Shown in pieces: positions 7,447 to 15,491 of a stretch of 16,480 nt of DNA (position 1 is the stretch's first letter; every line of letters starts with the position of its first letter). Below the pieces are notes generated by a model. It was not told where the DNA came from. It did no database searches and saw only the letters and a program-made list of their open reading frames with translations. Source of the stretch: Cytophagales bacterium (GTDB taxonomy: Bacteria > Bacteroidota > Bacteroidia > Cytophagales > Cyclobacteriaceae); contig DNZD01000003.1 in the NCBI GenBank assembly GCA_003504855.1, forward strand, positions 1 to 16,480, written 5' to 3'. The position numbers and the translations under genes are program-made.

Positions 7447-7454
7447 TAAATTTG
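7447..7454 (+). promoter_or_regulatory. -7 promoter box of batD
   Basis: TAAATTTG fits TAnnTTTG exactly and ends 29 bases before the batD ATG. TTCG lies 22 bases and ATTG 15 bases upstream as possible -33 elements, neither perfect. The box is part of the palindrome AAATTTAAATTT (7442-7453), so a near-match (TAAATTTT) also reads on the minus strand toward the small gene. The divergent gap 7358-7483 holds nothing else that I can identify. Confidence 0.5.
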
Positions 7455-7483
7455 TCTCCGCAAGTGCGACCGCAACATTTGCA

Positions 7484-8932
7484 ATGATGAAAATTGCCTT
7501 GAAATACACCTTTCCCGTACTGCTCCTGCTGTCCAGCCTGGCCGCTGCCGGACAAACAACCACCATTCAGCTTGGGCCTGATGAAATAGGCGAAAATCAG
7601 TACTGGACGATTGGGGTAACCCTCCAAAATGGCCAACTGAAGTCCTACGACAATTTTCCAGACATCGAGGGATTGCGGAAAAGAGGCACCAGCACGCAAC
7701 AGCAAACCAGTATCGTCAACGGCCAGGTGAGTTCCTCCACAGGGGTAATCATGACCTATCAGCCCATACGCCAGGGGATCATTACGGTGCCTCCGTTTCA
7801 AATGAAAATCAATGACCAGATGGTTAAGTCACCGGGGAAGAAAATAAAGGTGGGGCCTGCCGCTCAGCAACAAGCCCGCGACCCGTTCAGGCCCGATCCC
7901 TTTCGCGATTTCTTTGGTAAAGAGGAGACAGAGTTTGTTGACATCAAAGAGGATGCCCTCCTCGCGCTCAGCACCAGCAAAGATGAAGTTTATGTAGGCG
8001 AAGGCCTGTCCACCACACTCTCTTTTCTGGTAGCTGATAATAACCGGGCCCCCATGCAGTTTCATGAATTGGGAAGGCAGTTGTCGGATATTCTCAAAAA
8101 ATTGAAGCCTGCGAACTGCTGGGAAGAGAATTTCAACATTGAAAATATCGAGGGGGTACCCATCACCATCAATGGCAAAGGTTATACGCAGTATAAGATC
8201 TATCAGGCAACCTATTACCCACTTAATGCCGAGCCCATTCGCTTTCCTTCGGTTGGCCTTGAGATGATCAAGTTTAAAGTAGCCAAGAATCCATCCTTCT
8301 TTGGCCAAAATCGTCAGGAGGATTTCAAAACTTTCTACTCAAAGGCCAAGACCATCCCGGTGCGTGAACTTCCTCCCCATCCATTGCAGGGCTCTGTGGC
8401 TGTCGGCAGTTACCAGTTGGACGACCGGATATCAGCTCAACACGCAAAGACCGGTCAAAGCATAGAATATGAATTCAACGTGTATGGCGAAGGGAATATC
8501 TCATCCATTCAACGACCCGTCATTGAAAAGGATGACAACTTCGACTTTTATGAGCCCAACGTGCAACAAAACATCACCCGTGAAAACAGCAAGGTGACGG
8601 GCACCAAATCATTTCGCTACTTTCTTGTTCCGAAAGAACCTGGGCAATTTGAAATGGGCCGGTATTTTCAGTGGATATACTTCAACACCCACAAGCGGAC
8701 TTATGACACCCTTCGTTCTAAAATTGTCCTGGCGGTAGAAGGCGAGAGCCAACGGAATCAGGCTATTCAAAGCACTGACCTGGGGTCATTTTACGATCGT
8801 GTAAACGTTGTAGACAATTCACTTCACGCCACAGCACAGATAGGGTGGATGAAGTGGGGAATGAACAGCCTGATCGCACTGATGCTGGCCGGCGCTGTCT
8901 GGTTGGTTTTTAGTGCCCGCCCCAAAGGTTAA
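7484..8932 (+). CDS. batD: BatD-family protein (Bacteroides aerotolerance-like)
   Basis: BatD proteins are exported, membrane-anchored beta-rich proteins of the Bat operon, linked to aerotolerance and stress resistance in Bacteroides and Leptospira. Their molecular role is unknown. The 482-residue product has a signal peptide (residues 1 to about 23, cleavage near AAAGQ), an N-terminal domain of the BatD type, and the region CWEENFNIENIEG...YTQYKIYQATYYPL, typical of Bacteroidota members. It ends in one membrane helix (about 461-477) with a short RPKG cytoplasmic tail. A glutamine- and proline-rich linker lies near 125-150. Two ATGs (7484 and 7487) are in tandem and either can start it. No batA, batB, batC or batE genes are beside it: upstream is the small divergent gene and downstream aroC. 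It may be a stand-alone paralogue, or the bat locus may be split. Confidence 0.85.
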   Translation: MMKIALKYTFPVLLLLSSLAAAGQTTTIQLGPDEIGENQYWTIGVTLQNGQLKSYDNFPDIEGLRKRGTSTQQQTSIVNGQVSSSTGVIMTYQPIRQGIITVPPFQMKINDQMVKSPGKKIKVGPAAQQQARDPFRPDPFRDFFGKEETEFVDIKEDALLALSTSKDEVYVGEGLSTTLSFLVADNNRAPMQFHELGRQLSDILKKLKPANCWEENFNIENIEGVPITINGKGYTQYKIYQATYYPLNAEPIRFPSVGLEMIKFKVAKNPSFFGQNRQEDFKTFYSKAKTIPVRELPPHPLQGSVAVGSYQLDDRISAQHAKTGQSIEYEFNVYGEGNISSIQRPVIEKDDNFDFYEPNVQQNITRENSKVTGTKSFRYFLVPKEPGQFEMGRYFQWIYFNTHKRTYDTLRSKIVLAVEGESQRNQAIQSTDLGSFYDRVNVVDNSLHATAQIGWMKWGMNSLIALMLAGAVWLVFSARPKG

Positions 8933-8947
8933 ATCCCTGCATAATTC

Positions 8948-8955
8948 TACCTTTG
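8948..8955 (+). promoter_or_regulatory. -7 promoter box of aroC, leaderless spacing
   Basis: TACCTTTG fits TAnnTTTG exactly and ends 4 bases before the aroC ATG, the same spacing as at apbE. No good -33 TTG is found at 17-23 bases; GGTTAAA is the nearest T-containing element. It lies in the 27-bp batD-aroC gap, so aroC may be transcribed both alone and by readthrough. Confidence 0.4.
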
Positions 8956-8959
8956 GCAC

Positions 8960-10033
8960 ATGGGCAGTACCTACGGCACGCTATTTCGCATCAGCACTTT
9001 TGGAGAATCCCACGGTCCGTCAATTGGCGTGGTGATCGATGGATGTCCCGCAGGACTGGACATCGATGAAACATTTATTCAGGCCGAATTACAGCGCCGT
9101 AAACCCGGACAGTCGCACATTACCACCCAACGCAAGGAAGAGGATGCTTGCACTATTTTGTCAGGCGTATTTGATGGCAAATCAACCGGCACACCCATTG
9201 CGCTAATCATTCATAACCAGGACCAGCGCAGCAAAGACTATAGCCACCTGGAAAAGACTTTCAGGCCTTCGCACGCCGACTACACCTATCAGGCCAAGTA
9301 TGGGGTGCGCGACCACCGGGGTGGCGGCAGAAGTTCAGCTCGTGAAACTGCGGCACGCGTGGCGGCGGGTGCCATTGCCAAAACATTACTGGCCGAGCAC
9401 GGTGTATCAATCGCAGCATATGTTTCTGAAGTGGGTGATGTTGTTGCTCCTCCGTATACTGAAATGAACCTTAGCCGGGTCGAAGAAAACATTGTACGCT
9501 GCCCTGATCCGGTTACAGCCGAGAAAATGATTGCCCTCATTGATCAGGTGCGCCTGGACCGAGACACCATTGGTGGCATCATCACCTGTGTAATCCGGAA
9601 AACTCCGGTGGGATTAGGGGAACCTGTCTTTGACAAACTTCACGCCGAGTTGGGAAAAGCCATGCTAAGCATCAATGCGGTGAAAGGTTTCGAATACGGA
9701 AGCGGATTTGCCGGTACCAAATGGAGGGGTTCACAGCACAACGATGCTTTTGAACAACGACAGGGGCAGGTTCGCACCCGTACGAACCACTCTGGTGGAA
9801 TTCAAGGTGGCATCTCCAATGGGGAGGATATTTATTTTCGGGTAGCATTCAAACCTGTCGCTACCATCATGCAGGATCAGGATACCGTAGATCAGGATGG
9901 TAATTCTGCTGTGGTTTCCGGTAAAGGCCGGCATGACCCGTGCGTGGTGCCCCGTGCCGTGCCCATTGTAGAGGCGATGGCCGCACTGGTGCTGGCTGAT
10001 TTCCTCCTCCGAAACAAGGCCTCCAGGGTCTGA
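8960..10033 (+). CDS. aroC: chorismate synthase
   Basis: AroC catalyses the last common step of the shikimate pathway, turning EPSP into chorismate with reduced FMN, the precursor of aromatic amino acids, folate and menaquinone. The 357-residue protein has normal length and all the signatures: FGESHG (14-19, with catalytic H18), RRKPGQS (46-52), [14 protein letters not shown] (102-115), [15 protein letters not shown] (118-132), [13 protein letters not shown] (276-288) and [17 protein letters not shown] (324-340). The start ATG gives the usual [11 protein letters not shown]-terminus. No other aro gene is nearby. It is 27 bp after batD and 67 bp before the symporter, with no clear terminator on either side. 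Confidence 0.98.
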   Translation: MGSTYGTLFRISTFGESHGPSIGVVIDGCPAGLDIDETFIQAELQRRKPGQSHITTQRKEEDACTILSGVFDGKSTGTPIALIIHNQDQRSKDYSHLEKTFRPSHADYTYQAKYGVRDHRGGGRSSARETAARVAAGAIAKTLLAEHGVSIAAYVSEVGDVVAPPYTEMNLSRVEENIVRCPDPVTAEKMIALIDQVRLDRDTIGGIITCVIRKTPVGLGEPVFDKLHAELGKAMLSINAVKGFEYGSGFAGTKWRGSQHNDAFEQRQGQVRTRTNHSGGIQGGISNGEDIYFRVAFKPVATIMQDQDTVDQDGNSAVVSGKGRHDPCVVPRAVPIVEAMAALVLADFLLRNKASRV

Positions 10034-10100
10034 CAATATTTTAGCACCGGTTTTCGGCTTGCCTCAAAAAGTGATAGATTGACCATCTTATCACCCCGCC

Positions 10101-11498
10101 ATGGAGCCTGTTCCGAACAAAAAAAGCAAGCTTACCCTCTACATCATTATTGCCTTGTTTCTGGGCATTGGCCTGGGGTTCGTGCTGAACAAGAATTACG
10201 TAGGAGATCAAAACAAATCGCTCGCAACCATTGAACTCCGCCTGGATTCAATCCGGCAAGTCACCCATCAATCTGCGGACAGTGCTACTGTAGCTTCGCT
10301 GGAAACGCTGCGTAAATCCCTTTCCCGTGAACGCGCCAACCTATTGGCCGAACGCGACAAAAAGGTAGAGCCATTTTCTTTGTTGGCGGATATTTTTCTG
10401 CGTCTGATCAAGATGATCGTAGCACCGTTGGTCTTCACTACACTCGTGGTGGGGGTTGCCAAATTGGGCGACATTAATTCCGTTGGTCGAATTGGCGCCA
10501 AAACCCTGCTGTGGTTTATCAGTGCTTCACTCGTCAGCTTACTCCTTGGCATGGTGTTAGTCAATCTTTTTGAACCCGGTGTTGCCATGCATCTACCTGT
10601 GCCAGATGCGGGACAGGACATAGGAATTGCGCACGCAGGACTATCCTTGAAAGAATTTTTGTACCACGTTTTTCCTGCCAGCGTCATTGATGCCATGGCA
10701 AAGAATGAGATCCTGCAAATCGTTGTCTTTTCTCTGTTCTTTGGTGTGGCAACTGCGGCCATCGGCGAAACAGGAAAAATTGTTATCACGTTCATGGATG
10801 CCGTCGCTCATGTAATCCTGAAGGTTACGGGCTACGTAATGAACCTGGCTCCTCTCGCCGTGTTTGGCGCTATGACGGCCATCATTGCCAAACAGGGCCT
10901 GGGTATCCTGAAAACCTATTCCATTTTTATCAGTGAGTTTTATCTTGGACTTCTGTTGTTATGGGTTGTGCTTGGCATAGCTGGATTTGTGGTGATTGGC
11001 AAACGCATCGTGAGTCTGTTGAGGCGTGTTAAAGAGCCTATCCTCCTGGCGTTCAGTACCAGCAGCAGCGAGGCCGCTTTTCCAAAGACTATGGAAGAAC
11101 TTCAGCGCTTCGGCTGCAAAGACAAGATTGTGAGTTTCGTGCTTCCCCTCGGGTATTCATTCAACCTGGACGGCAGCATGATGTACATGACTTTTGCTGC
11201 TCTCTTCATTGCCCAATCCTATGGAATCCACCTGCCCATGGCAACCCAAATCAGTATGCTGCTTGTCCTCATGCTCACCAGCAAGGGCATCGCAGGCGTA
11301 CCCCGGGCATCGCTGGTGGTTATAGCCGGTACCCTGGCCACCTTCAATATTCCGGAGGCCGGTCTTGCCCTGTTGCTGGGCATCGATCCCCTGCTGGACA
11401 TGGGGCGTAGTGCTACCAATGTGGTCGGCAACAGTGTTGCCACTGCCGTAGTCAGCAAGTGGGAAAATGCCCTGGAGAACCCCGATTCAGGGGATTGA
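10101..11498 (+). CDS. dicarboxylate/amino acid:cation symporter (DAACS/GltP family)
   Basis: This is a secondary transporter for dicarboxylates or acidic amino acids, coupled to H+ or Na+, in the inner membrane. Its 465 residues show the elevator-fold motifs: serine-rich HP1 STSSSEAAFPKT (319-330), the TM7 motif NLDG (355-358; NMDG in GltPh), HP2 SKGIAGVP (394-401) and the TM8 substrate motif with D433, R436 and N440 (DMGRSATNVVGN). R436 and D433 suit acidic amino acids or C4-dicarboxylates, but the exact substrate is not assigned. The odd part is residues 34-88 between TM1 (about 11-30) and TM2 (from 92). This charged, heptad-like helical segment of about 55 residues is absent from compact members such as GltPh. 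No adjacent metabolic gene hints at the substrate. A weak TATTTTAG near 10038 is the only promoter-like string upstream. Confidence 0.92.
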   Translation: MEPVPNKKSKLTLYIIIALFLGIGLGFVLNKNYVGDQNKSLATIELRLDSIRQVTHQSADSATVASLETLRKSLSRERANLLAERDKKVEPFSLLADIFLRLIKMIVAPLVFTTLVVGVAKLGDINSVGRIGAKTLLWFISASLVSLLLGMVLVNLFEPGVAMHLPVPDAGQDIGIAHAGLSLKEFLYHVFPASVIDAMAKNEILQIVVFSLFFGVATAAIGETGKIVITFMDAVAHVILKVTGYVMNLAPLAVFGAMTAIIAKQGLGILKTYSIFISEFYLGLLLLWVVLGIAGFVVIGKRIVSLLRRVKEPILLAFSTSSSEAAFPKTMEELQRFGCKDKIVSFVLPLGYSFNLDGSMMYMTFAALFIAQSYGIHLPMATQISMLLVLMLTSKGIAGVPRASLVVIAGTLATFNIPEAGLALLLGIDPLLDMGRSATNVVGNSVATAVVSKWENALENPDSGD

Positions 11499-11523
11499 TT
11501 TTCTCCGGGGAACCATATTTGTC

Positions 11524-11531
11524 TAAATTTG
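11524..11531 (+). promoter_or_regulatory. -7 promoter box of nfu
   Basis: TAAATTTG fits TAnnTTTG exactly, 27 bases before the nfu ATG. A second near-match, CATATTTG, lies 10 bases upstream at 11514-11521. The -33 element is unclear: TTG at 11495-11497 is 16 bases before the near-match. It occupies the 60-bp gap after the symporter. Confidence 0.45.
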
Positions 11532-11558
11532 TTGTCCATTCGTGAAGTTGAATATCCT

Positions 11559-12137
11559 ATGTTAAAAGCAGCACCCAAAGCCATTTCCATTTACCTGGAA
11601 TCCAATCCCAATCCCAATTCACTCAAGTTTGTGGTGAACGAAATGTTGATTCCGGAAGGCATGAGTTTTGACTTTCCGGGGCCTGAAGCTGCACAGGAGG
11701 CACCCTTAGCCCAGGAGTTGTTTATGTACCCCTTCGTAGAGCGGGTATTTTACATGAGCAATTTCATTACGGTTACCAAAAAGGAAAATGTAGAGTGGCT
11801 GGAGGTTCAGGCGATTATCCGCGACCACATTCAAAAATTCCTCGAGTCAGGAAAATTAATTTTGGAGGCTCATGCACCCGCTGCCGTACCGCAGGAAGAA
11901 GAAACTGATACGATCAGGCAGATCAAAGGAATTCTGGATGAATACATCCGACCCGCTGTTGAGCAAGACGGAGGTGCCATTACCTATCACTCTTTTCAGG
12001 ATGGCATTGTTCGCGTGACACTGCAAGGATCATGCAGCGGTTGTCCCTCGTCTACCATTACACTTAAAGCTGGCATTGAAAACCTCTTCAAGCGAATGAT
12101 GCCCGACACGGTGCAAGGCGTGGAGGCATTGGGCTGA
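11559..12137 (+). CDS. nfu: NifU/Nfu-type iron-sulfur cluster carrier
   Basis: Nfu proteins bind a [4Fe-4S] cluster at a dimer interface and hand it to target enzymes. The 192-residue product has an Nfu N-terminal domain (about 8-95; SIYLESNPNPNSLKFV is its typical opening) and a NifU-like C-terminal domain (about 117-183) with the cluster ligands C159 and C162 in GSCSGCPSST. A proline/glutamate-rich linker (105-117) joins them. The ATG at 11559 gives the family N-terminus. An in-frame TTG at 11529 would add ten residues, but it lies inside the -7 box and is rejected. Local clients could include the two radical SAM enzymes and QueG, though Nfu acts genome-wide. It converges on the S9 peptidase with a 15-bp gap and no evident terminator. 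Confidence 0.93.
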   Translation: MLKAAPKAISIYLESNPNPNSLKFVVNEMLIPEGMSFDFPGPEAAQEAPLAQELFMYPFVERVFYMSNFITVTKKENVEWLEVQAIIRDHIQKFLESGKLILEAHAPAAVPQEEETDTIRQIKGILDEYIRPAVEQDGGAITYHSFQDGIVRVTLQGSCSGCPSSTITLKAGIENLFKRMMPDTVQGVEALG

Positions 12138-12152
12138 TTAGGTCAAGCGTAC

Positions 12153-14069
12153 TCACGGATTTCCCTTCAGGTACTTGTCAAGAAATTTCAATACCTCTTC
12201 AGAGGCTTTGATGTTATTATCTTTCTTAACAAATCCGTGCCCTTCATCCGGGAATATCACATATTCAACAGGCACTTTATTAGCCCGTGCCGCCTCGACA
12301 ATTTCATCCGATTCTTTTTGCAATACCCTGGGATCATTACTGCCCTGCAAGACGATGAAGGGCTTGGTTATTCTTGAAGCATGGAATAAGGGTGACTTTT
12401 CATATAACGCAACGGAGTCAGCTGTATAGGGATCGCCTAATTCTGTATACAAGGCTTTGCGATTGGATTCCCACCACTTTGGAATGCTGCGCAGCGTGCG
12501 AATCCAGTTGGTAACCCCGAACAAGTTTACGCCCACCTTAAATTCCTCCGGTGTAAAGGCCAGGGCAGCCATCACCATATAACCACCATAACTTCCGCCA
12601 TAAATTCCAATTCGGTCTGCATCGATCCAGGGCAACGTAGCCAGGTATTGCTTAGACATCACACAATCCTGCAAGTCGTCTTTGCCATGCTTGCGATCAT
12701 CCGCAGCGAAGAAACTCTTTCCATAGCCCGAGCTACCCCGGTTGTTAACGGCCAGTACCGCATATCCATGGTTAACCAGAAATTGCAGGGAAGCCGAGTA
12801 GTCAAGCCGTGTCTGACCACCAGGACCACCGTGAATCCAAAGAAGGGCTGGCACTTTCTCCCCTGATCGGATACCTTTTGGCTTATACAACAGGCAAGGG
12901 ATTTCGAGGCCATCAAAAGACTTGACTCTTACAACTTCGCCGGCAACGAGGTCATTGGAATCAATTTCCTTTGACATGGTATTGGTCAATTGCTTTACTT
13001 CACTGGTTTCGAAATTATACACAAACAAATCGCGGGGAGATTTCGAACTGCTTACATAAAAGCACATCAGCTTTTCACTGTCCGAAATGGTCACCCCAGA
13101 GATATCTCCCACAGGAAGGTTTGGAATAGAGATCAATGCACCCTGCTTCGACTCATCATGTATCTTAATTTCCGTTCGTGCATCATTATTGATGGTCACC
13201 ACCCGGTATTTCCCGTTTCTGGACAAGAACGCTGACACAATATCCCAGGGGGCCTCCTCCTCTTTTTGACGGGCACCGGTTGCAATATCATAACTGGCGA
13301 GGTACCTGAATTCACTACCTTCATCAGTGAGATAGTATAATTTCTTCCCATCCTGACTGAAGTACTGGGGTGTGTACTGCACATCTCCGGTATGTTTGGA
13401 CAACAAAGTGGACTGACCTGTTTGGGTATCCAGCAGGTACATATTTGAATTGTTGGTCGTAATGTTCTCGCTCAATGCAATGTATCGGTCGTCATTGGAT
13501 ATGGCTGCCGGATTGAATCCCTTATCGTTCTTGTATAATAAGGTAGAGGGATAGACCCCTTTTTCTCCGGTAGATACCTGCACATTGTACAAATCAAAAT
13601 AGCGCTTATCACGGCTGTTTGACTGATAGTACATCAACTTACGGTTATAGCTCCAACCTCCGAATTGGGCTTTGGCGGTGCTATCCTTTATGAGGTCAAT
13701 GGTTGATCCATCGGCATTGCGAATAAAAAGGTGGTTGATCTCATTTCCGCCCTGGTCACTGGTATACACCATGCGTTCATCCGTAGGAAAGTACGACAAG
13801 GCAAAAATGGCATTGGTAGAGGAAGCTGTTAAGACCTTTTTCGTTCCCGTCGACACATTAATTTCTTCCGCATTGAAAATCCCCGTTTCGTTGGTACTGA
13901 TCAGCACCTTGGTTTCATCCGGTGAAAATGCGCGTCCATTTAAGGAAACGATATCCATGAACTGCCGGATGGTGTATTGTTTAGGTGCCTTTTCCTCCTG
14001 CGTTGAGTTACAGGACAGGACCATTGATACAAGCATCAATGGGGTTATGAGGCGAAATGAAATCTTCAT
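12153..14069 (-). CDS. S9 (prolyl oligopeptidase family) serine peptidase, lipoprotein
   Basis: The 638-residue protein joins a beta-propeller built from WD40-like/TolB-like repeats (about 35-370) to a C-terminal alpha/beta-hydrolase domain (about 380-638). The catalytic triad is S493 in GGSYGGY, D579 in GSNDPRV and H611 in DEGHGF. The oxyanion-region motif HGGPGG is at 413-418. The start MKISFRLITPLML...VLSC is a lipoprotein signal with lipid-attached C20, so it is membrane-anchored, probably facing the periplasm. Such enzymes trim short peptides, often after proline or as acylaminoacyl/dipeptidyl peptidases; the exact specificity cannot be read. There is no type IX C-terminal sorting domain. 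It is divergent from the MBL hydrolase gene over 90 bp that holds a palindrome. A near-consensus TATATTCG lies 20 bases before its ATG. Confidence 0.93.
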   Translation of the reverse strand: MKISFRLITPLMLVSMVLSCNSTQEEKAPKQYTIRQFMDIVSLNGRAFSPDETKVLISTNETGIFNAEEINVSTGTKKVLTASSTNAIFALSYFPTDERMVYTSDQGGNEINHLFIRNADGSTIDLIKDSTAKAQFGGWSYNRKLMYYQSNSRDKRYFDLYNVQVSTGEKGVYPSTLLYKNDKGFNPAAISNDDRYIALSENITTNNSNMYLLDTQTGQSTLLSKHTGDVQYTPQYFSQDGKKLYYLTDEGSEFRYLASYDIATGARQKEEEAPWDIVSAFLSRNGKYRVVTINNDARTEIKIHDESKQGALISIPNLPVGDISGVTISDSEKLMCFYVSSSKSPRDLFVYNFETSEVKQLTNTMSKEIDSNDLVAGEVVRVKSFDGLEIPCLLYKPKGIRSGEKVPALLWIHGGPGGQTRLDYSASLQFLVNHGYAVLAVNNRGSSGYGKSFFAADDRKHGKDDLQDCVMSKQYLATLPWIDADRIGIYGGSYGGYMVMAALAFTPEEFKVGVNLFGVTNWIRTLRSIPKWWESNRKALYTELGDPYTADSVALYEKSPLFHASRITKPFIVLQGSNDPRVLQKESDEIVEAARANKVPVEYVIFPDEGHGFVKKDNNIKASEEVLKFLDKYLKGNP

Positions 14070-14088
14070 CGGATAGGGGTTATCTAAC

Positions 14089-14096
14089 CGAATATA
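14089..14096 (-). promoter_or_regulatory. possible -7 box of the S9 peptidase gene
   Basis: TATATTCG on the minus strand differs at one base from TAnnTTTG and ends 19 bases before the ATG. A -33 element at normal spacing would fall at about 14114-14120, inside the palindrome. Confidence 0.35.
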
Positions 14097-14106
14097 TCAA
14101 AAAAAA

Positions 14107-14129
14107 CAGGAATGAAGATTTCATTCCTG
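14107..14129. repeat. perfect palindrome between divergent genes (candidate operator)
   Basis: CAGGAATGAA and TTCATTCCTG are perfect 10-bp arms separated by GAT. The repeat lies between the S9 peptidase and MBL-operon promoters and covers the expected -33 region of both. On the minus strand it is followed directly by TTTTTTTT (14106-14099), which also fits an A/T-rich intrinsic terminator shape. However, a terminator just upstream of the S9 gene would stop only antisense or upstream transcripts. I favour an operator or shared control site. Confidence 0.5.
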
Positions 14130-14145
14130 ATCCGCGGTAAAATGG

Positions 14146-14153
14146 TAATTTTG
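14146..14153 (+). promoter_or_regulatory. -7 promoter box of the MBL-pssA-porU operon
   Basis: TAATTTTG fits TAnnTTTG exactly and ends 6 bases before the ATG at 14160, so the mRNA should be leaderless or nearly so. TTTC at 14119-14122, in the palindrome, is 23 bases upstream as a possible -33 element. Confidence 0.5.
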
Positions 14154-14159
14154 CAAACT

Positions 14160-14810
14160 ATGATCACGATTCGGGAATTTACCTTTAATCCTTTTGCCGA
14201 GCATACCTATGTCTTATGGGACGACCATGGTCAGGCGGTGATCATTGACCCGGGATGTTACGAAAAACACGAAGAGCAGGAACTGGCGGACTTTATCAGC
14301 GGACATAAATTATCAGTATCTGCCTTGTGGAACACCCATGGTCATATCGACCATGTACTTGGTAATGCTTTTGTTCAGCAACAGTACAAGGTTCCGTTTT
14401 TTGCTCACGCATTGGATGTGCCTACCATGAGGGCAGTGAAAACCTACGCTTCAAACTATGGATTTCCAAAGTACACAGAGGCCACCGTTGATGGCCACCT
14501 GGAGGAAGGGTCACCCGTATATATAGGCAGCACGCCTCTTGCTGTTCTGTTTCTCCCGGGTCATGCGCCAGGGCATATTGGATTCTATCAGCCTGAAGAA
14601 AAGTTCCTAATTGGAGGCGATGTATTATTCTATCATTCCATCGGCCGGACCGACCTTCCTGGCGGGAACCATCAGACTTTGATCCAGAGTATTCAACAGC
14701 AACTGTTCCCATTACCTGATGAAGTAACGGTGTATCCCGGTCATGGTCCAACCACCACCCTGGGAGAAGAGAAGATCAACAATCCTTACTGCGCATTGGC
14801 GATTCGATGA
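14160..14810 (+). CDS. MBL-fold metallo-hydrolase (glyoxalase II-like)
   Basis: The 216-residue cytoplasmic protein has the metallo-beta-lactamase fold with both metal sites: THGHIDH (59-65, ligands H60, H62, D64, H65), H135 in PGHAPGH, D154 in GGDVLF and H195 in YPGHGP. GRTDLPGG (162-169) is typical of the glyoxalase II-like hydrolases often labelled YcbL-type; they hydrolyse thioesters such as S-lactoyl conjugates, but the true substrate is unknown. I start it at ATG 14160 (MITIREFTFNPF), the normal family start just after a -7 box. The in-frame ATG at 14112 would place the start inside the palindrome and before the promoter. Its stop overlaps the pssA start (ATGA), showing translational coupling with pssA and then porU. 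Confidence 0.9.
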   Translation: MITIREFTFNPFAEHTYVLWDDHGQAVIIDPGCYEKHEEQELADFISGHKLSVSALWNTHGHIDHVLGNAFVQQQYKVPFFAHALDVPTMRAVKTYASNYGFPKYTEATVDGHLEEGSPVYIGSTPLAVLFLPGHAPGHIGFYQPEEKFLIGGDVLFYHSIGRTDLPGGNHQTLIQSIQQQLFPLPDEVTVYPGHGPTTTLGEEKINNPYCALAIR

Positions 14811-15487
14811 ATATCAGGCAACACATTCCCAATGCCCTGACCTGCGGAAATCTGCTCTGTGGTTGCGCAGGCATTCTGTCCGTGATGCAGCAAAGCACCC
14901 ACTCGGCCATTTGGTTTGTGCTGGCCGCATGCACCTTTGATTTTTTTGATGGCTTCAGTGCACGCATGCTGAAAGTAAGCTCCGCTATCGGTAAAGAATT
15001 GGACTCACTGGCTGATATGGTCAGCTTTGGTGTACTGCCTGCGCTGGTCATGTACCAGATGATCGACACCATTTCCCAAAGTCGTTGGTTGCCCTACACA
15101 GCATTCAGTCTTGCCGTCTTCTCCGCCATGCGTTTGGCCAAATTTAATATCGATGAGAATCAGAAAGACACGTTTATCGGTTTGCCCACCCCAGCCAACG
15201 CATTGGCCATAACATCACTGGTTTATCTCAAATCACCATGGGATTTTTTTATCTCCAATGATATTCTTCTGGTGGTGACCGTCATTGTTTTTTCATTTTT
15301 GCTTGTTTCCCCCTGGGAGCTATTCGCCCTCAAGTTCAAAGATTTCTCCTGGGCAGGTAATAGGGTCCGGTTTACTTTTCTGGGACTGGCGGTATTACTC
15401 TTGTTTTTCGGGCAACTGGCCGCCCTGCCCTTTGTGATACTATTGTATATTCTGATCTCGTTACTACAGCGTTGGGTTAGCTTCTGA
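14807..15487 (+). CDS. pssA: CDP-diacylglycerol-serine O-phosphatidyltransferase
   Basis: PssA makes phosphatidylserine from CDP-diacylglycerol and L-serine, the step toward phosphatidylethanolamine, in the inner membrane. The 226-residue protein carries the CDP-alcohol phosphotransferase signature from D45 to D70: D45, D48, G49, A52, R53, G62, D66 and D70 in the pattern D-x2-D-G-x2-A-R-x8-G-x3-D-x3-D. The opening IPNALTCGNLLCGCAGI is the usual form for type II PssA. At least five further hydrophobic helices follow, the last two near 187-222. The related phosphatidylglycerophosphate synthase has the same signature, but its N-terminus differs. It overlaps the MBL gene by 4 bases and is 4 bases before porU. 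A psd (decarboxylase) gene is not in the window. Confidence 0.92.
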   Translation: MNIRQHIPNALTCGNLLCGCAGILSVMQQSTHSAIWFVLAACTFDFFDGFSARMLKVSSAIGKELDSLADMVSFGVLPALVMYQMIDTISQSRWLPYTAFSLAVFSAMRLAKFNIDENQKDTFIGLPTPANALAITSLVYLKSPWDFFISNDILLVVTVIVFSFLLVSPWELFALKFKDFSWAGNRVRFTFLGLAVLLLFFGQLAALPFVILLYILISLLQRWVSF

Positions 15488-15491
15488 CACG

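Noticed and set aside
7829..8308. 159-codon open frame antisense to batD
   Set aside because: It mirrors the conserved batD coding frame and shows no family motif.
10268..10795. 175-codon open frame antisense to the symporter gene
   Set aside because: It is fully inside the DAACS gene, with serine/threonine/arginine-rich shadow composition and no promoter.
11474..11506. Nested hairpin at the 3' end of the symporter gene (GGAGAA-CCCC ... GGGG-TTCTCC)
   Set aside because: The stem has a 7-base bulge and is followed by CGGGGAACC rather than a U-tract, so it is not a convincing terminator.
11529..11558. TTG start adding ten residues to nfu
   Set aside because: The TTG is part of the TAAATTTG promoter box and would be at or before the transcription start; ATG 11559 gives the usual Nfu N-terminus.
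11600..11620. Short CCAATC repeat in nfu
   Set aside because: It encodes the NPNPN stretch normal for the Nfu N-terminal domain and is not an independent repeat.
14112..14159. Upstream ATG start of the MBL hydrolase
   Set aside because: It lies in the palindrome and upstream of the exact -7 box; the family begins at MITIREF.
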